Assembly (NCBI GenBank): GCA_017622215.1
Contig: JAGARO010000012.1
Span: forward strand, 65,043-129,042
Direction of reading: 5' to 3'
Source: Clostridia bacterium
GTDB lineage: Bacteria > Bacillota > Clostridia > Monoglobales > Monoglobaceae
DNA: 64,000 bases
Below, one piece after another: positions 60,605 to 64,000 of the stretch. The stretch's first letter is position 1. The number at the start of each line of letters is the position of its first letter. The notes under the pieces were generated by a model. The model made no database searches and had not been told where the DNA came from. It worked only from the letters and a program-made list of their open reading frames with translations. The position numbers and the translations under genes were made by a program.

Positions 60605-61039
60605 ATGGTTGAACAGGATACAATAAGACTACTCAGAGAATGCGACGCGGGAGTAAAAATGGGAATTTCATCAATAGAAGATGTGCTTGACAATATTGTA
60701 AATAACGAGTTTAAGGACAGGCTTACTAAGGCTAAAGAGGAGCATTGTGAAATTGACGGAAAATTACAGAAGTTGCTTGAAAATTATCAGGATGAAGGAA
60801 AAGACCCAAATGTAATGGCGAAGAGTATGTCCTGGATTAAGACAAATGTAATGATGGCAATGAACAATTCTGATGAAACGGTTGCTGATTTAATTACGGA
60901 TGGCTGTAATATGGGAGTAAAAACCCTTAATAAATACCTGAATAAATATAAGGCTGCTGATGAAAATTCAAAGAATATAACAAATGAACTTATTAGGTCA
61001 GAGGAAAGTCTTGCAGTGGATATAAGAAGATTTTTATAG
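60605..61039 (+). CDS. Helical protein of unknown function (ferritin-like/DUF2383-like)
   Basis: 144 residues, entirely helical in look: four amphipathic stretches (DTIRLLRECDAGVKMGISSIEDVL, FKDRLTKAKEEHCEIDGKLQ, KSMSWIKTNVMMAMNN, KTLNKYLNKYKAADENSKNI). The arrangement resembles short four-helix bundles of the ferritin-like type, with E-x-x-H spaced in the second helix (KEEHCEI). This is inference; a metal site is not assured. Monocistronic; AGAAAGGAG upstream. Confidence 0.6.
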   Translation: MVEQDTIRLLRECDAGVKMGISSIEDVLDNIVNNEFKDRLTKAKEEHCEIDGKLQKLLENYQDEGKDPNVMAKSMSWIKTNVMMAMNNSDETVADLITDGCNMGVKTLNKYLNKYKAADENSKNITNELIRSEESLAVDIRRFL

Positions 61040-61063
61040 TCTGATTTATGGTTTTGGATAGAT

Positions 61064-61100
61064 AAAGACCCGAAAATTTTTTTCAGGTCTTTATTTTTAT
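61064..61100 (+). terminator. Terminator after the helical protein
   Basis: AAAGACC-N15-GGTCTTT followed by a T-rich run. Confidence 0.6.
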
Positions 61101-61131
61101 TAAAATATTACAAAAATATTACAAAAAACTC

Positions 61132-61160
61132 TTTACTTTTTATTACAATGATGTTATACT
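61132..61160 (+). promoter_or_regulatory. Promoter of the large secreted protein
   Basis: TTTACT (61132-61137), 17 bases ending TGT, TATACT (61155-61160). Confidence 0.55.
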
Positions 61161-61245
61161 TATTCTGTACGATAGTGAGATATTATCGGTAAAATTTATA
61201 ACTTTGTATTAAATTAAGATTTTATATACACAAGGAGTGGACAAA

Positions 61246-63711
61246 ATGAAGAAAAGAACATTTTTGAAAGTCGTATCATTGATGACTTGCGTGTTTGTAC
61301 TGGTTTCCACAGTTGCATTCGCTGGAACAGCCAGCCTTGCTACAAACAACCTCATTCTTATGAAGGACGCAATTCAGTTTGATAAGGCAAGTTTCAGATG
61401 GGGAACAACTGTAGGTAATAACGGTATGACTGCATGGCCTGCATCTGATGCTTATGCAGATATTGCAGGCTATATGCTTGACAATCTGGGAGGAAAGGCA
61501 AGTGAGCTTATCGGAGACTCTGATAACCTCTACTTTGTAAACCCTGAATCTGTATATGACAATTATGATTTCTTAAACGATGAAAACAGAACTTTAACTA
61601 CTATGGCTATGACAGAGTGGAATGGATTCCTGTTTGTTGTTGCAAAGGGTTATGGTGTTGCTACTGCTACATATAAGTCGGGAAGCACAACTGTATCCTA
61701 TAACGCAAGAACAAATTCAAGCGTTAACGATTCTTATCTTTATATCTTTGATATAAGCGAAGGTAAGAACTGGAAGGATTGTCTCTACGGTGCATGGTCC
61801 TTTGAGGAGCTTGGAATTGCTTCTGCTGATAAGCCATTACTCTACGGCGAAGCTATTGAGGTTACAGATAAGTTCATTATCATTGAATCATACAACGCAA
61901 ACGACGGTAAGTATGCTTCAATCCTCGATAACAATGTAAAGCGTGGCGATGAAGGCACAATGCCTGAAAACGTTACAGACAGCGTTGCTGGCGGATATGC
62001 ATTTATCGAATCTTCTGCAGTAGGCTTTGCGTCAACTTCAACTGATATGGTTGGGGATTTCAGAATTGCAAGAAGACGTGATACGAGAAGACCTGTATGG
62101 GATTTAAAGAGCGACAGCGTTATTATGACAGCTGTTGACTATAAGAACGCTCCTGCTGTTGGAGGAACATATTTCTATTCAGGAACAGGTGTTGCCGACC
62201 AGAAAGTAAAGCCACTTTCAGAAGTGCTTGACCCTGCTGTTGTTACAGACGGAAGACTTTCTTCATGGGACGAGGCAGAAAAGGTACAGATTAACGATAT
62301 CGTATTTGACGGAAACACAGCTTATATGTCAGTTGTTTACTATATTCCAGACTTTGAAGCCGGAAGTTGTAAGGGCGTATTCAACTCAGCCTGTGTTGTA
62401 GATTTCAGCGATGCGTTAAATCCTGTAATCCTTGGTGCTTATCCATTCCCTACAAATGCTGATAGTACACAGCTTGGTTCTGTTGGTACAATTGGTTACG
62501 GCGATGGAAATATTTATATAACAAATTCCTATTATCTTGTAAGCAAAAATGTTACAGATGAAGCTAAGGCTATGGGATATACAGCACTCCATTATGACCC
62601 TGTTTCAGGTAAGGATAGCTTTATATATAAAGGTGAAAAATATTTCACAGCTGCATACCGCAGTATGTATGGTACACTTAAGCTTAGCGTAACAAAGAAT
62701 GTTAACGGAACTGTTTCGATGGAATGGGACCCAAGACACCAGACTTCAATGGACGGTACTTTCGGAAGTAGTTACTTTATTCCAACTAGTGGGGGTTCAA
62801 ACATTGTTCCTGTGGGACATCTTGTATTTGGTTTTGTTCCTGGACAGAGTCAGGTTCACGCATTCCTTATGAGACCTGAGGGTTATGCAGCTCCTAACTT
62901 CTATGATGCTAAGATGGGCGTATCAAACGAAGCCCGTTGGGGACATACTGACGGCGGTAACTCAGTTCACGTTGACCACCCAAGTATAGATTATACAAAT
63001 ACAAACGCTGCAGATTACACAATTGACCCTGTTGTTTATAAGTCAAGAATTTATACAGCTATAAACAGCGGTATTGTTGGCGGTGTGCAGGTATTCAACT
63101 TTGCAAAGACTGCTCCAGTTACTCTTACAATGAACGCAGTTTCACCTACTGTAACTGCTCCTTATACAATAACAGGTACAGCCTATAACGCAAACAGCGT
63201 TTATGTTTCATTTAACGACGGTGAATACTATAAGGCTGACACAAAGAAGAACAGCGACGGCACACTCACTTGGTCATATACATTATATGAACCTGGTATG
63301 GGCGCAAAGCTTTCTGCTAAGGCGGCTGTATTTGAAGATACACCGATTGACAACACAGAAGAATATACATATATAAATGTAGTTTCTTCATCTAACGACG
63401 GCGTAGCTGTTGAATATGCTCACAGCGTTGAGGGTTCAACTGTTTCTGTTACACCAACAGTTACAAATTCACAGGCAACCCCAATTTCTGCGGTAACTGT
63501 TGTTTCACTCTTTGATGAAACAGGCAAGCTTGTTGCATCTACTGTTGCTGATGTTCAGTATGCAAATGGCGAAAACGCAACTTCAACACTTGAAACAATT
63601 GAAGTTCAGATTCCTGACACAAGCAAGACATATACAGCAAAAGTTCATATGTTCTTTGACCTTGAACATATTGTTCCAATCACAGACGAAGTTACATTCA
63701 GTACTAAATAA
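61246..63711 (+). CDS. Large secreted protein of unknown function
   Basis: 821 residues. Signal peptide (basic MKKRTFLK, hydrophobic core, cut near AFAG). The mature N-terminal 550 residues contain recurrent blocks such as LYIFDISEGKNW, ACVVDFSDALNPVILGAYPF and GNIYITNSYYLV that look like blades of a beta-propeller. Then comes an Ig-like segment (PYTITGTAYNANSVYVSFNDGEYYK) and a final module (VVSLFDETGKLVASTVADV, IQVPDTSKTYTAKVHMFFDLE-like) common on gut clostridial surface proteins. ATG 61246 with AAGGAG; no wall anchor is seen. Function unknown. Confidence 0.75.
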   Translation: MKKRTFLKVVSLMTCVFVLVSTVAFAGTASLATNNLILMKDAIQFDKASFRWGTTVGNNGMTAWPASDAYADIAGYMLDNLGGKASELIGDSDNLYFVNPESVYDNYDFLNDENRTLTTMAMTEWNGFLFVVAKGYGVATATYKSGSTTVSYNARTNSSVNDSYLYIFDISEGKNWKDCLYGAWSFEELGIASADKPLLYGEAIEVTDKFIIIESYNANDGKYASILDNNVKRGDEGTMPENVTDSVAGGYAFIESSAVGFASTSTDMVGDFRIARRRDTRRPVWDLKSDSVIMTAVDYKNAPAVGGTYFYSGTGVADQKVKPLSEVLDPAVVTDGRLSSWDEAEKVQINDIVFDGNTAYMSVVYYIPDFEAGSCKGVFNSACVVDFSDALNPVILGAYPFPTNADSTQLGSVGTIGYGDGNIYITNSYYLVSKNVTDEAKAMGYTALHYDPVSGKDSFIYKGEKYFTAAYRSMYGTLKLSVTKNVNGTVSMEWDPRHQTSMDGTFGSSYFIPTSGGSNIVPVGHLVFGFVPGQSQVHAFLMRPEGYAAPNFYDAKMGVSNEARWGHTDGGNSVHVDHPSIDYTNTNAADYTIDPVVYKSRIYTAINSGIVGGVQVFNFAKTAPVTLTMNAVSPTVTAPYTITGTAYNANSVYVSFNDGEYYKADTKKNSDGTLTWSYTLYEPGMGAKLSAKAAVFEDTPIDNTEEYTYINVVSSSNDGVAVEYAHSVEGSTVSVTPTVTNSQATPISAVTVVSLFDETGKLVASTVADVQYANGENATSTLETIEVQIPDTSKTYTAKVHMFFDLEHIVPITDEVTFSTK

Positions 63712-63735
63712 TAAAGGAAAAGGAGGAAAATTATT

Positions 63736-64000
63736 ATGAAAAAGATTATTAGCTTATTACTTTCAATTATTATGATTTTATCTGCCTTTTCTGTAACTTC
63801 TGTTTCTGTTTTTGCAGGAACAATTGAAGATGAGGTAAAGGTACAGTATAGCGAAAATGCCTTGAAATATGGCGCAAATGAGTTCTTTATTTATGGTAAG
63901 AACGAAACTGATACTGCAAAGATTTACAGCGTTTATGCATCACTTTTCTATGAGGGTGCACTTGTTAAGACTGAAAATGTTGGTTCATATACAGCTGTTC
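63736..64000 (+). CDS. Secreted protein, 3' end missing
   Basis: ATG 63736 after AAAGGAGGAAA, open to the window edge (88 codons). A signal peptide (MKKIISLLLSIIMILSAFS then SVSVFAG) is followed by EDEVKVQYSENALKYGANEF and IYSVYASLFYEGALVKTEN, which resembles the last module of the preceding protein. Start 25 bases after that gene's stop, so one operon. Confidence 0.75.
   Translation, partial: MKKIISLLLSIIMILSAFSVTSVSVFAGTIEDEVKVQYSENALKYGANEFFIYGKNETDTAKIYSVYASLFYEGALVKTENVGSYTAV

Overview
The window looks like a contiguous piece of chromosome from an anaerobic, spore-forming, Gram-positive member of the Clostridia. Sporulation genes support this: spoVAC-spoVAD-spoVAE, a SigH-type sigma factor, a BofC-like protein and a DacF-like carboxypeptidase. 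Anaerobic genes also support it: a flavodiiron protein fused to rubredoxin, a PflA-like radical SAM enzyme and FeoAB. So do the low-to-moderate GC content, AGGAGG-type ribosome binding sites and many sigma-A promoters with an extended TGn -10. I see no phage, insertion sequence or CRISPR array. The species cannot be named from the sequence; KDG kinase, KDPG aldolase, SGNH esterase-like and fucosidase-like genes fit a gut plant-polysaccharide user, but this is inference.

Layout. 1-8.4 kb: the 3' part of a DHHW protein, an ArsB-like permease, the flavodiiron fusion, alr, a mazEF-like pair whose antitoxin is only 49 codons, an exported protein and murA. 8.4-12.9 kb: rsmD-coaD-coiled coil on the minus strand, 6S RNA, mecA, a frameshifted zinc-ribbon gene and the eda-kdgK pair. 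13-19.9 kb: pfkA, then a MacAB-like efflux operon ending in an S-layer-homology protein. 20-32.8 kb: acyl-CoA ligase, SGNH hydrolase, icd, nadE, argGH, spoVA (minus), a radical SAM enzyme, mrp, gph and a mutarotase. 32.8-39.1 kb: PBP1A (minus), the BofC-like protein and a heterodimeric ABC exporter.

39.1-40.5 kb: tRNA-Leu(UAG), a cobalamin riboswitch, a DUF4430 lipoprotein and an ECF S component, together a likely vitamin B12 uptake unit with no convincing promoter of its own downstream of the tRNA. 40.5-46.6 kb: a GH29-like protein, a small DUF6774-like protein, a structured intergenic element, rpsT, a split chromate transporter, and pta-ackA-sigH. 46.6-55.2 kb: a second SGNH protein, serS, dacF, a PfkB-type kinase, rluB, an HI0933-family flavoprotein and gdhA. 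55.2-64 kb: an intergenic region with DnaA-box-like sites and three copies of a 13-mer, smpB directly abutting tmRNA, a repeat-like region, nagB, a DtxR regulator beside feoA-feoB-FeoB-associated peptide with two palindromic operators, a helical protein, and two secreted proteins, the second cut by the window end.

Most genes are ordinary housekeeping. The points most worth a second look are regulatory: the tRNA-Leu/B12-riboswitch transcript with a terminator overlapping its promoter, the murA leader hairpin, the 55.3-55.5 kb site cluster, the smpB/ssrA junction, and the two structured or repeat-like intergenic elements at about 41.8-42.0 kb and 56.5-56.7 kb.
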